From Bacillus sp. FJAT-49711 (GTDB taxonomy: Bacteria > Bacillota > Bacilli > Bacillales > Bacillaceae_C): a DNA stretch of 64,000 nucleotides. The stretch lies in assembly GCF_018343715.1 (NCBI RefSeq), contig NZ_JAGYPL010000001.1:1328840-1392839 (forward strand). The letters are read 5' to 3'. A model generated the notes under the pieces. The model worked only from the letters and a program-made list of their open reading frames with translations, did no database searches and was not told the DNA's origin. Below are positions 1 through 8,464 of this stretch, in pieces. Numbering within the stretch: the stretch's first letter is position 1; each line of letters opens with the position of its first letter. Position numbers and translations under genes: made by a program.

Positions 1-600
1 GGCAACAATGTCATTGATTTCGATGATATTATTAGAATCAAGCAAGTGGAAGATGTGTTGGAAAAATACTGGAATGATCACAGAATGGATCGTTCAGTCA
101 AATTTTTAACTTCACATAGCTTTGAAACCCCATTTGATTTTTTTCAAGAATTTGGAACATACTGGGAAGAACAAAACTGGTCACGGATTGGCCATCAACT
201 TGAGGATTTATTCACACGACTTAAACAATTTCTTTCTGAAAAAAATATTAAACATTCTGCTTTGGCTGAGGGCTTAATGAAATATGATTATTTATTAAAT
301 AGACGCTATAAACCTCGAAAAGCTTGGTGGGATGATATTCTTGATAAAAAGACACGATCAGAACTATATGGAGCTATCATTAAAGAAGAAAATTTGATGA
401 CGGAATTGAATGTAAACGAAAGAGAGCTTTATAAACATACACAAATTGAAAAGTTCCCTTTTTCTCTTCAAACATTCTTACAAGATGCAAATATTGTTTC
501 CGAATCATCCTACGGTTTAATTTATTATGAACCGACTGATGGAAGTGCAACAATTTATCCGTTGCAAACTACAGAAATCCACAAAAAAACCGGCAGTTAA
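1..600 (+). CDS. B12-binding radical SAM protein, C-terminal part (DUF4080 region), partial
   Basis: The frame is open from the first base of the window and ends at 600, so this is the 3' end of a longer gene. The visible 199 residues open with a D-D-I-I-R-I-K-Q segment and are rich in Trp, Tyr and charged residues. This resembles the C-terminal DUF4080 region found after the cobalamin-binding and radical SAM domains in Bacillus proteins. No CxxxCxxC cluster is visible because the catalytic part lies outside the window. If the assignment is right, the protein is a cobalamin-dependent radical SAM enzyme of unknown substrate. The match is from memory of the family and is moderate. A hairpin terminator follows the stop. 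Confidence 0.55.
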   Translation, partial: GNNVIDFDDIIRIKQVEDVLEKYWNDHRMDRSVKFLTSHSFETPFDFFQEFGTYWEEQNWSRIGHQLEDLFTRLKQFLSEKNIKHSALAEGLMKYDYLLNRRYKPRKAWWDDILDKKTRSELYGAIIKEENLMTELNVNERELYKHTQIEKFPFSLQTFLQDANIVSESSYGLIYYEPTDGSATIYPLQTTEIHKKTGS

Positions 601-632
601 GGGACACTTCCCTCATGCCAGTTTTTCTTTTT
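585..632. terminator. Bidirectional terminator between the radical SAM gene and ddh
   Basis: A hairpin (arms around ACCGGCA and TGCCAGT, inner arms AAGGGA/TCCCT) is flanked by A-runs on the left and T-runs on the right. It can end both converging genes. Confidence 0.6.
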
Positions 633-1618
633 TATAAAAGTTCTTTTCTTATTTGTTCAGGTGACTTAGGAGAAAGCATTCCGACTGGAACGTCATAAAC
701 CGTTTTTGCTCCTGCCTGTCCTTCTGCACTCATCTTATATGCAGCTCTTGCATACGCCGTTAATACACTAGCTGTATATTCAGGGTTGCTATCAAGCTTT
801 AATGAAAACTCCATGATCTCTTTATTGCCTTCTCCCGTTTCACCACTTCTAATGACAAATCCACCGTGCATCATTTTTGAATGGTTGGCTTGAAGTTCTT
901 CTTCCGAAATAAAATTTACAACTGTATGATAATCTGAAAAATAATGCGGCATTTCTTTAATCGTTTTTTCAATAACGGATAGATCTGCCCCTTCTTCAGC
1001 TACAACAAAGCACTCCCTTAAATGCTTTTCTTTCGTCGATAAGGTAGGATTTTCACCATTTCTAACGCGATTAACTGCTTCTTCAATCGGGATTGTATAT
1101 TGGACAGCCGCTTTTACTCCTTCTATTCTTCTCACAGCATCAGAGTGTCCTTGGCTCAAGCCTTTTCCCCAAAAAGTATAAGTCTCCCCCACTGGCAAAA
1201 TTGCTTCGCCTAGCAGTCGATTTAATGAGAACATTCCTGGATCCCATCCTACTGAAATAATACTAATTTTTCCGGAAGATTTTGCAACCTTATCCATAGC
1301 AGCAAAATATTCCGGTATTTTGGCATGTGTATCAAAGCTATCAATCGTATTAAAATGCTCAGCAAATGCTGGCCCTTGTTCAGGTAAATCTGTCGCTGAG
1401 CCGCCGCATAAAATCATTACATCAATTTCATTTTTATATTCTTCAGCTGATGCAATTGGAAGTACCTTTACATTTGGATCCGCGACTATGACGCTTGAAG
1501 GGTCCCGTCTAGAGAATACAGCTACAAGCTCCAAATCAGAATTTTGTTTTATCGCTGCTTCTACCCCTCTTCCTAAATTTCCATAACCAGTAATTCCAAT
1601 TTTAATTTTGTTCTCCAC
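632..1618 (-). CDS. ddh: meso-diaminopimelate D-dehydrogenase
   Basis: 328 residues, the normal size for Ddh. It catalyses NADPH-dependent reductive amination of L-2-amino-6-oxopimelate (tetrahydrodipicolinate) to meso-diaminopimelate, a one-step route to DAP for peptidoglycan and lysine. The N-terminal nucleotide-binding motif GYGNLGRG is at residues 11-18, followed by VFSRRDP, which would contact the NADPH phosphate. A WDPGMFSLNR segment and GLSQGHSDAVRRI in the middle are typical of the family. The start is GTG at 1618, preceded by AGGAGGG. The KtrB-type gene ends 39 bp upstream on the same strand, so the two may be co-transcribed. B. subtilis relies on the acetylase DAP pathway, so Ddh marks a different or additional lysine route here. 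Confidence 0.93.
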   Translation of the reverse strand: MENKIKIGITGYGNLGRGVEAAIKQNSDLELVAVFSRRDPSSVIVADPNVKVLPIASAEEYKNEIDVMILCGGSATDLPEQGPAFAEHFNTIDSFDTHAKIPEYFAAMDKVAKSSGKISIISVGWDPGMFSLNRLLGEAILPVGETYTFWGKGLSQGHSDAVRRIEGVKAAVQYTIPIEEAVNRVRNGENPTLSTKEKHLRECFVVAEEGADLSVIEKTIKEMPHYFSDYHTVVNFISEEELQANHSKMMHGGFVIRSGETGEGNKEIMEFSLKLDSNPEYTASVLTAYARAAYKMSAEGQAGAKTVYDVPVGMLSPKSPEQIRKELL

Positions 1619-1657
1619 TTAAAACCCTCCTGTTGACTAAAATGATGATCATTCTTA

Positions 1658-3013
1658 TTATCCAATAATGACTCTTTCCTTAGGATAATGGAAGTCTGGC
1701 TCTTTTTCATTGTTTGCCATGATGAATAAAAAGGACAATATACCAATTCTTCCAATAAACATTAACAAAATCAAAATTGTTTTCCCAAAACCTGACAAAG
1801 ATGGTGTAATCCCCATTGAAGCTCCACAAGTACCAAAGGCCGATGCCACTTCAAAAATAATGGATATCAAGCTAGCATCCTCGGTAATAGATAATAACAA
1901 GATCGATAAACCCGTCAATATAACTGCAAGCATTAACACTACCAAAGATTTTATAACATCATTTTGATGAATTTCTCTTTGAAAAACTTTAATAGTGGAA
2001 CGACCTCTTGCAAAATGAAAAAGAAATAGGATGTTTAGAGCAAATGTTGTCGTCCGAATTCCTCCACCTACCGAGCTTGGTGAAGCCCCAATAAACATTA
2101 GAAATGACAAAAAGAGAACAGTGGATACCGTTAATTGATTAACATCTAATGTAAGCAGCCCAGCACTCCTCATTGTCGTCGATTGAAATAATGCATAGAA
2201 AAATGATTCATGCCAAGACTTCCCAACAAAAAAATGATTAAATTCAATCGCAACAATAACTACAGTTCCTACTATTAATAGTAAAAAATATGTAGTGGTC
2301 GTAATTTTAGTAAATAAACTAAAACGAAATCTTATTTTATCATCTTTATGAAGTAAAAACCTTTTTATTTCAATCCAAACTGGAAAACCAATCGCTCCTA
2401 AAATAATCAATATCATCGTGACAAATTGAACAAAATAATCACGTGCAAATGGAATTAGTGATTGCCCAGTAATATCAAACCCTGCATTTGTTGTTGCACT
2501 AATGGAAGCAAATAACCCTTGTAATAATGCCTCCTGCCAGGTTGGAAAATATTTAATATAATATGTTCCAAGAACGAGTGCACCAAAAAATTCGATCAGC
2601 AAAATAATATAAATAATTTGTTTCATGAGCGCTACTAAACCAGAGAGATTGATTTGATTTTGATCGGTTTGAATCAATTGCCTATGCATCAAGCCAACTT
2701 TTTTCCCTAATAGGAGCCAAAAAAAAGTGCTGATCGTCATGATTCCAATCCCACCAATTTGCAAAACAAACATAAGAAGAAAAATACCAGGCACTGTAAA
2801 TGTCTCAGAAATGTTAATAGTTGACAATCCTGTAACACTTACTGAACTTGCTGCTGTAAATATCGCATCCATGATTGACCACTCTGCACCAGGTTTACGG
2901 GCAAACGGCAAACTTAAGAGGATTGCTGAAAAAGCAACGGTTAAGACGTAATATGTAACTAGGATCCGAAATGGCGTAAGCCTAGTCAATTTATGTTTCT
3001 TTAAGTGTTTCAT
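1658..3013 (-). CDS. Ktr/Trk-type potassium uptake channel subunit (KtrB/KtrD-like)
   Basis: 451-residue integral membrane protein of the TrkH/TrkG/KtrB superfamily. Four repeated M1-P-M2 units are recognisable from their filter segments: VSVTGLS near residue 60, TTNAGFD, RSAGLL and FGTCGASMG, each with the conserved glycine. It would form the K+-translocating pore and normally works with a cytoplasmic KtrA/KtrC RCK protein, which is not encoded next to it. The open frame extends 25 codons further upstream, but the MKHLKKHKLTRLTPF start at 3013 has a GGAGGA sequence and matches family N-termini. KtrB and KtrD cannot be separated from sequence alone. ddh follows closely downstream. Confidence 0.88.
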   Translation of the reverse strand: MKHLKKHKLTRLTPFRILVTYYVLTVAFSAILLSLPFARKPGAEWSIMDAIFTAASSVSVTGLSTINISETFTVPGIFLLMFVLQIGGIGIMTISTFFWLLLGKKVGLMHRQLIQTDQNQINLSGLVALMKQIIYIILLIEFFGALVLGTYYIKYFPTWQEALLQGLFASISATTNAGFDITGQSLIPFARDYFVQFVTMILIILGAIGFPVWIEIKRFLLHKDDKIRFRFSLFTKITTTTYFLLLIVGTVVIVAIEFNHFFVGKSWHESFFYALFQSTTMRSAGLLTLDVNQLTVSTVLFLSFLMFIGASPSSVGGGIRTTTFALNILFLFHFARGRSTIKVFQREIHQNDVIKSLVVLMLAVILTGLSILLLSITEDASLISIIFEVASAFGTCGASMGITPSLSGFGKTILILLMFIGRIGILSFLFIMANNEKEPDFHYPKERVIIG

Positions 3014-3145
3014 GCCTATTATAATCCTCCAATGTAACATCCATTCTTCTATATTAATGAAAAAACGATGTAATGAAAAGAAAAACATCCATTTTATTCA
3101 TTTTCCATCATATACATTTTCCAGATAATCGAGATGGATTTACCA

Positions 3146-3175
3146 GTTATGCTTTTTTAATTTAAGTCCATACTA
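3146..3175 (+). promoter_or_regulatory. Sigma-G-type promoter of the first SASP gene
   Basis: A perfect sigma-G -10 element CATACTA lies at 3169-3175, 40 bp before the SASP start. The -35 (GTTATG, 17 bp upstream) is weak. Forespore expression of SASP genes by sigma-G is established; the assignment here is by motif. Confidence 0.6.
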
Positions 3176-3214
3176 GGATTACGATGTAAATTTAATTAAA
3201 AGGAGAGAAATCAT

Positions 3215-3415
3215 ATGGCTAATCAAAGCAGCAATAAATTGATTGTCCCAGGTATAGAACAATATTTGGATCAGGTAAAGTATGAAATTGCCCAAGAATT
3301 CGGAGTGACTCTTGGTTCAGATACAGCTTCAAGAGCTAATGGTTCAGTAGGTGGAGAAATTACGAAAAGATTGGTACAGCAAGCACAAGCCGAATTAAGT
3401 GGAAAACAACAGTAA
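3215..3415 (+). CDS. Alpha/beta-type small acid-soluble spore protein
   Basis: 66 residues. It binds spore DNA and shifts it towards an A-like conformation, protecting against UV and heat, and is degraded by Gpr at germination. The sequence has both family signatures: [10 protein letters not shown] (the Gpr cleavage region, with E-I/A-E) near residues 23-32 and a C-terminal [13 protein letters not shown] block. The start is fixed by AAGGAGAG eight bases upstream. A sigma-G CATACTA box precedes it. The gene is monocistronic, with an imperfect hairpin and T-run after the stop at about 3422-3462. Confidence 0.95.
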   Translation: MANQSSNKLIVPGIEQYLDQVKYEIAQEFGVTLGSDTASRANGSVGGEITKRLVQQAQAELSGKQQ

Positions 3416-3421
3416 GACAGA

Positions 3422-3462
3422 AAAAAACAGCAGCTGCTTGATTGGATGCAGCAGTTTTTAGT
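3422..3462 (+). terminator. Imperfect terminator after SASP gene
   Basis: AAAAC...GCTGC / GCAGC...GTTTTT pairing with a small internal loop, then a T-run, directly after the SASP stop codon. Confidence 0.45.
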
Positions 3463-3480
3463 CCAATTTCATTTTTAATC

Positions 3481-3580
3481 CTAAGACTAGCGAAAATGAA
3501 ACAAGACGAAGAATGAGTTGATGTTGATTTATTCGAGAAAAAAAGCAAATTGTTTGCAAGCTGATTCGTACTGAAGCAAG
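3481..3580 (+). repeat. Dispersed intergenic repeat, degenerate copy
   Basis: It shares GTTGATGTTGATTTATTCG and a following AAA-rich, TTTGCAAGC-like block with the other copies (13830, 37297, 44641, 51326, 59226; inverted at 16800 and 53037). Ends are not sharp and this is one of the most decayed copies. Confidence 0.4.
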
Positions 3581-3585
3581 ATAAT

Positions 3586-3622
3586 AAAAAGGAAGCTGTG
3601 CATGGATCAGCTTCCTTTTTGC
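3586..3622 (-). terminator. Terminator of the TerC-family gene
   Basis: On the minus strand, AAGGAAGCTG pairs with CAGCTTCCTT across a short loop, followed by TTTT. It begins at the stop codon of the exporter gene. Confidence 0.75.
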
Positions 3623-4399
3623 TTAATTATATAAATTGACTGATTGATTATTGTGAACAGCCTTCTTCTTTGATATTAAGTATCCCCCTACTGCAATACC
3701 TATCAACACAATCCAAAATATTAGTTTCCAAACAAGAGATTCTGGGAAATGTTCATTTATAATACTTACATTTGGGTGGGCTAATGTAAATACGCTTAGT
3801 TTTACCCCAACCCAACCAACAATTAAGAAAGCAGCCGTTTCAAGAGTTGGATATTTCGAGAGCAGCTTGACAAATGTAGTGGCGGCAAAACGCATAATGA
3901 CAACTCCGACAAGGCCACCTAAAAGCATGATCGTAAATTGTCCACCATCGATTCCTCCAACTTGGAACCATCCAGTCGGTCTTAACGTTACAGCTAACGC
4001 AACAGCTGCAAGCATTGAATCAATTGCAAATGCAATATCAGCAATCTCTACCTTTAAAACAGTCATCCAAAATGATTGACCCTTTTTATTTTCCATAGAT
4101 TTATTAGACTTCTCTTTTTTCTTAACAATGTGATGAACAGATAGGTAAATTAAATAAGCTGCACCAATTGCTTGAATTTGCCATACGTTGACAAGAAAAG
4201 TAATGGCAAAAAGGGCTGCAAAGCGGAAAATAAATGCTCCTAACAATCCATAAAACAAAGCTTTTTTCCGCAGCTTTTCAGGTAAATGTTTAACCATTAC
4301 CGCCATGACGACTGCATTATCCGCAGCAAGAATCCCTTCTAAGCCTATAAGTACTAAAAATACCCATCCATATTCCAAGATCATCGATAATTCCATCAA
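3623..4399 (-). CDS. TerC-family membrane protein, probable manganese exporter (MeeF/MeeY-like)
   Basis: 258 residues with about seven membrane segments. Two acidic intramembrane motifs typical of TerC proteins are present: AADNAVVMA near residue 25 and IAFAIDSMLAAV near residue 125. The related Bacillus proteins YceF/YkoY (MeeF/MeeY) export Mn2+ and help load secreted metalloenzymes. The upstream leader is a yybP-ykoY manganese riboswitch ending in a terminator, so expression should rise with intracellular Mn2+, which agrees with an export role. A good Shine-Dalgarno (GGGAGG) precedes the ATG at 4399; the second Met at residue 2 is also possible. The gene is transcribed alone and has its own terminator. 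Confidence 0.85.
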   Translation of the reverse strand: MMELSMILEYGWVFLVLIGLEGILAADNAVVMAVMVKHLPEKLRKKALFYGLLGAFIFRFAALFAITFLVNVWQIQAIGAAYLIYLSVHHIVKKKEKSNKSMENKKGQSFWMTVLKVEIADIAFAIDSMLAAVALAVTLRPTGWFQVGGIDGGQFTIMLLGGLVGVVIMRFAATTFVKLLSKYPTLETAAFLIVGWVGVKLSVFTLAHPNVSIINEHFPESLVWKLIFWIVLIGIAVGGYLISKKKAVHNNQSVNLYN

Positions 4400-4454
4400 A
4401 TTTCCTCCCTTATTTTTTACATCCCCTTAGGCAGGAAATTTTGCTTTTAATAAA

Positions 4455-4490
4455 AACAAAAAGACCTCTGCCATATGGGCAAAGGTCTTG
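4455..4490 (-). terminator. Riboswitch expression-platform terminator
   Basis: Minus-strand AAGACCTTTGCCC / GGCAGAGGTCTT hairpin followed by TTTTTG. It sits between the Mn aptamer and the TerC-family coding region and is the likely switchable element. Confidence 0.8.
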
Positions 4491-4600
4491 CTGGACATGT
4501 TTATGCCAACAAAGCCGGTGAATTCCTTCACGAAATGACGACTTTGTTTTAGGCAGAATCTCTAATTCTACCTAACGCTACTCCCCTTTGACTTTACGTC
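4490..4600 (-). ncRNA. yybP-ykoY manganese riboswitch
   Basis: On the minus strand the leader contains, in order, GGGGAGTAGC, AAAGTCGTCA and CCGGCTTTGTTGGCA. These are the conserved nucleotides of the Mn2+-sensing yybP-ykoY aptamer. A closing terminator follows at 4455-4490. Known members turn gene expression on when Mn2+ is high. The downstream gene is a TerC-family exporter, the commonest partner of this class. Confidence 0.92.
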
Positions 4601-4621
4601 AAATGTATTAATTTATTGTTA

Positions 4622-4652
4622 TTATAATATATGAAGTCTAGTAAAGCAATAT
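4622..4652 (-). promoter_or_regulatory. Sigma-A promoter of the Mn riboswitch transcript
   Basis: On the minus strand, a perfect TATAAT lies just upstream of the aptamer, with TTGCTT 17 bp before it. The -35 is weak. Confidence 0.5.
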
Positions 4653-4676
4653 TCACTTATATTTTTTAACTAGATT

Positions 4677-7600
4677 CTAGTTTTTCATCTTCCATCTTTT
4701 CCTTTTCCGATTCATTCTTCTAGTTTCAGGGTCAAATAAACTATATACAACTGGAATGACAAATAATGTTAAAAAGGTGCTGCTTATCAATCCACCAATA
4801 ACGGTTACGCCCATTGGTTGATTCATTTCTGTTCCCTCTCCTATACCTAATGCAAGTGGCACTAATCCAAGAATTGTAGTCAAAGCTGTCATTAAAATAG
4901 GTCTTGCACGATCTTTAACAGACTCTATAAGTGCATCATAGCTTGATAATCCAGCTTGTTTTCGCTGATTAATATAGTCAACAATGACAATCGCATTGTT
5001 CACTACAATTCCAGCTAAAATGATGATCCCGATAAAAGCAGGTACACTAATTGGCATCTTACTTGAAATTAAGGCAATGGCGACACCAATAACCATGAGA
5101 GGTACCGTAAACATAATAACAAATGGATACTTAAAAGATTCAAATTGGGCAGCCATAACGATATAAATAAGAACAATGGCTAAAACGAATGCCATAATCA
5201 TATCATCGATTGAGTCTTCAAGTAATTCCTTTTCACCACTATACGTGATCTCTGTATCACTGGGAAGCTTCAATGCGGCTAGCTCTGACTCTACTGCTTT
5301 TGACATTGTTCCTAAATTCGTCTCTGAACTATATTTTAATGTGAATTCTACTGAATCTAATTGGTTAATACGCTGTATTTCAACGGGCCCTGTACCTACT
5401 TCAATCTTTGCCAAGTCCCCTAACTCGGCATAAGAACCGTCGGATTTTCTTATTAATAAGGATTTTAATTTATCAATATTTCTTGTGATGCTCTTATCAT
5501 ACTCCACATATACGCCGTATACGTCCATATTATCGGTAATAATTTGCGTAGCTTGTACTCCACGGGTTGCATCATTGAAAATCATTGCGATTTGGCTAGG
5601 GGCAAGTCCAGCCTCGAATGCTTGATCCCGGTCAATCGTAATATGGACTTCTTCAACTGTATTCGCTGTTGTTGTAGATAAATCTGTTACATTTTCTAAA
5701 TTGCTTAATGAATTAAATATTTGATCTGTACTTTTTTCAAGCCTTTGTTTATTTGAGTCTGATACATTAAATGACATCGTTTGCGGAGCCATACCGGATG
5801 CAGCTTGGACATTAAATCGGATGGCTGCTTCCTTATTTACCTTCTCTACTTCTTTTTCTATTTTTGGCTTTATATGATCAATAATTTTAAATAAAGATCT
5901 ATCTCTATTAGCAAGAGGTTTTAACTTTACATATACTTCTGCACTATTTGCCATGCCCCCGCCTTGAAATGTCGATTCCTGAGTCGAACCAATTAAGCTT
6001 ACATAAACATCTACGTCTTTTTCCTTCTTTAGTTCGTTTTCCATAACAGTAATGACTTTTTCTGTTTCGGAAAGAGCAGCTCCATCTTCTAGTTTTATAT
6101 TAACACTAAAGAAACCTTCATCAGTCGGTGGAAGAAATTGCATTCCAACTGTTGTCAAGCCAAAAATTCCACCTGCAAATAATACTAAAGCAGTAAATAA
6201 TACAAGGAAGCGGTGACGCAGAGACCAACGGATAGATCGATCAAGTAAATTCATTGGTTTCGATCTACGCCTTATTGCCTCATAATCACCATATGGCTTT
6301 TTTAATAACCTGCTGGCTAGCATTGGAATAACGGTCAAGGCAACAAATAAGGAAGCAAATAAACTAAAGGAAATCGTAAAGGCAAATTCTTTAAATAATT
6401 GACCTAATAAACCACTGATGAAAACGACTGGCAAAAATACAGCGACGGTTGTAAGAGTGGAAGCTGTAATAGCACCAGCTACTTCCTTTGCTCCTTCCAA
6501 TGCTGCTTCTTTAGGATCTTTTCCCATGGATAAATGTCGATATATATTTTCGATTACGACTATAGCATTGTCGACTAGCATTCCAATACCTAATGCAAGT
6601 CCACCAAGCGTCATGATGTTTAAAGCAAAATCAGCAAAAAACATTAAAACAAACGTGACGATGACGGAATAAGGAATAGCAATTCCAATAATGAGTGGAC
6701 TTTTAATATTTCTTAAAAAGAAAAATAACACGAGCATTGCCAATGCTCCACCAATAATTAAGGAGCTGGCAATATTCCCAATCGCCATTCTTACGTAATC
6801 ACCTTGATCAAATAGAATATCTGACTCCATTCCCTTATATTGTTCATTCTTTAGAAGTGATTTTAATTCTTGTTGAAAGTCCTTTGAAACTTCTGCTGTA
6901 TTAGCGTCTGTCTCTTGAAGCACACTTAGTAGTACGGAAGGCTTCTCGTTCGTTCGTGTAATGCTTTCTGCCGTTTGCTCCTGCTGTTTAACCGTAGCAA
7001 CATCTTTAATTCTAACTTTTTCTCCATTTATTGGATTTACCGTTATGGCAAGATTCGCGATTTCATCTGCTGAATGCACCATGCTCATAATTCGAGTAGT
7101 AAGTTCTTTTCCTTCGGTGAAGACTGTTTCCCCTGGAGTAGAAATATTATTTGCTTGAATAATATTCACTACTTCTGCTTGGGATAATCGATATTTTTTT
7201 AAATCATCTTGATGGAGTGTTACATTGATCTCTTCTACTAAATTACCTGTAACATTAACATTCGCGATTCCTTTTACTTTCGTAAGCTCGTTCGTTAACG
7301 TATCCGCCAAATTTCTTAGACTTTTCTCATCTTGATCTGTTTTAAGTGAAAGTTGAATGACAGGGAATTGAGCAGGATCAAATTTTAAAAATCGTGGTTT
7401 TCCCGCATCTGATGGGATTGGAGTTTGATCGATTCTTTGAAGTACATCATTTTCGATTTCATCAATGGAAGTAGACCATGAAAATTCTAACAAGATTAAA
7501 TTTGAACCTTCCTTTGAAATCGATTGAATATTTTTGATCCCTGGCAAAGTTGCAAGGCTAGCTTCCATTGGCTTTGTTATTTTTTCAACGACTTCTACGG

Positions 7601-7766
7601 GACTTGCACCCTGGTAGGAAGTTACGACAACGGCTACAGGAGGATTGATTTCTGGTATTAGCTTAAGTGGTATTTTTAAAAGTGAAACAACCCCTAAAAT
7701 AATGACAAGAAACATTGTTACAATTGTAAACACGGGTCTCTTTATGGAAAATTTACTTAAATTCAC
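4677..7766 (-). CDS. RND efflux transporter permease (AcrB/SwrC type)
   Basis: 1029 residues, full length for a resistance-nodulation-division pump. An N-terminal transmembrane helix (MNLSKFSIKRPVFTIV start) is followed by a large extracytoplasmic region. A block of helices with GIGMLVDNAIVVIENIY near residue 400 carries the proton-relay aspartate motif. The pattern then repeats in the second half, with GIVVNNAIVIVDYINQR near residue 955. It exports hydrophobic or amphipathic compounds using the proton gradient; in B. subtilis the homologue SwrC exports surfactin. No periplasmic adaptor gene is adjacent, as is usual in Firmicutes. The start is an ATG at 7766. No regulator lies next to it. Confidence 0.92.
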   Translation of the reverse strand: MNLSKFSIKRPVFTIVTMFLVIILGVVSLLKIPLKLIPEINPPVAVVVTSYQGASPVEVVEKITKPMEASLATLPGIKNIQSISKEGSNLILLEFSWSTSIDEIENDVLQRIDQTPIPSDAGKPRFLKFDPAQFPVIQLSLKTDQDEKSLRNLADTLTNELTKVKGIANVNVTGNLVEEINVTLHQDDLKKYRLSQAEVVNIIQANNISTPGETVFTEGKELTTRIMSMVHSADEIANLAITVNPINGEKVRIKDVATVKQQEQTAESITRTNEKPSVLLSVLQETDANTAEVSKDFQQELKSLLKNEQYKGMESDILFDQGDYVRMAIGNIASSLIIGGALAMLVLFFFLRNIKSPLIIGIAIPYSVIVTFVLMFFADFALNIMTLGGLALGIGMLVDNAIVVIENIYRHLSMGKDPKEAALEGAKEVAGAITASTLTTVAVFLPVVFISGLLGQLFKEFAFTISFSLFASLFVALTVIPMLASRLLKKPYGDYEAIRRRSKPMNLLDRSIRWSLRHRFLVLFTALVLFAGGIFGLTTVGMQFLPPTDEGFFSVNIKLEDGAALSETEKVITVMENELKKEKDVDVYVSLIGSTQESTFQGGGMANSAEVYVKLKPLANRDRSLFKIIDHIKPKIEKEVEKVNKEAAIRFNVQAASGMAPQTMSFNVSDSNKQRLEKSTDQIFNSLSNLENVTDLSTTTANTVEEVHITIDRDQAFEAGLAPSQIAMIFNDATRGVQATQIITDNMDVYGVYVEYDKSITRNIDKLKSLLIRKSDGSYAELGDLAKIEVGTGPVEIQRINQLDSVEFTLKYSSETNLGTMSKAVESELAALKLPSDTEITYSGEKELLEDSIDDMIMAFVLAIVLIYIVMAAQFESFKYPFVIMFTVPLMVIGVAIALISSKMPISVPAFIGIIILAGIVVNNAIVIVDYINQRKQAGLSSYDALIESVKDRARPILMTALTTILGLVPLALGIGEGTEMNQPMGVTVIGGLISSTFLTLFVIPVVYSLFDPETRRMNRKRKRWKMKN

Positions 7767-7861
7767 TATGTATACCCCTTTCGTACTCCCTTGACGCTTT
7801 TATTATAACAATTTGCTGGTTGGAATTATATTGAAATGATGGATTCTTTTTGACATGAACT

Positions 7862-7975
7862 AAAGTGAAGCGCCTGTTTGACGATGTAAAACCTTATATG
7901 ATGCTAACAACATGATGAGTCGTTGCTATGAGTAAGAACAAGAGCCAGACAGGGACAAGCAAAGTTTCCATTAGA
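7862..7975 (+). repeat. Dispersed intergenic repeat, degenerate copy
   Basis: Contains the AGTGAAGCGCCTG head, an ATGATGAGTC core and a late AGGGACAAGCAAAG tail, as in the better copies. It lies between the RND gene and the second SASP gene. Confidence 0.45.
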
Positions 7976-7988
7976 TTATTTAAGCAAA

Positions 7989-8012
7989 AAAATGCCGACT
8001 GTGCGGCATTTT
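7989..8012 (-). terminator. Terminator of the second SASP gene
   Basis: Minus-strand AATGCCG / CGGCATT hairpin followed by a T-run, starting right after the SASP stop codon. Confidence 0.75.
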
Positions 8013-8294
8013 TTATTGCTGTGGATTTTTATTTAACTGTTCTTGTGCTAGTCGAATCATCTCTTTAACCATATTGCCCCCGATGGGTCCTCCAACCTTT
8101 CCCGCTTCTTCAGCGGACAAGTGGCCATTATAGCCTTTTTTAAGCGGAACACCTTGCTCTTTCGCTATTTCATATTTTACATCGTTCGGGTTATCAGGAT
8201 TTACATGATATCCTTTTTCTGACATCACTTTTCCCTTAAAATCATCTAAGGCAGCTCTTGCCCCTGGAACAAGCGTCCTATTTCTTCTAGCCAT
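8013..8294 (-). CDS. Alpha/beta-type small acid-soluble spore protein, long N-terminal form
   Basis: 93 residues from the MARRNR start at 8294, longer than classical alpha/beta SASPs. The N-terminal RTLVPGARAALDDFK segment precedes the conserved KYEIAKEQGVPL block near residue 43 and the GGPIGGNMVKEMIRLAQ block near residue 67. It should bind and protect spore DNA. The Shine-Dalgarno AGGGAGGT lies directly against an upstream in-frame ATG but about six bases before ATG-GCT, so the second ATG is the better start. A perfect sigma-G -10 (CATACTA) precedes it. It is transcribed alone, with a terminator right after the stop. Confidence 0.92.
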   Translation of the reverse strand: MARRNRTLVPGARAALDDFKGKVMSEKGYHVNPDNPNDVKYEIAKEQGVPLKKGYNGHLSAEEAGKVGGPIGGNMVKEMIRLAQEQLNKNPQQ

Positions 8295-8315
8295 AAGCAT
8301 ACCTCCCTTTAGAGG

Positions 8316-8346
8316 TAGTATGTCCTTAAAATAGAAAAAACCTCAT
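8316..8346 (-). promoter_or_regulatory. Sigma-G-type promoter of the second SASP gene
   Basis: Minus-strand CATACTA at 8316-8322 with TGAGGT 18 bp upstream (consensus TGAATA). The same perfect -10 precedes the SASP gene at 3215. Confidence 0.6.
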
Positions 8347-8464
8347 TCCGAATATTGAAAGGATTGAGGAATATTTTACTATAATAACTAGGCTTGTAAG
8401 CGTGAATAACAAGATTGAGAACTATGAGCTGCAATTTATGCATAGTTTAGGATCGGCAATTGAT

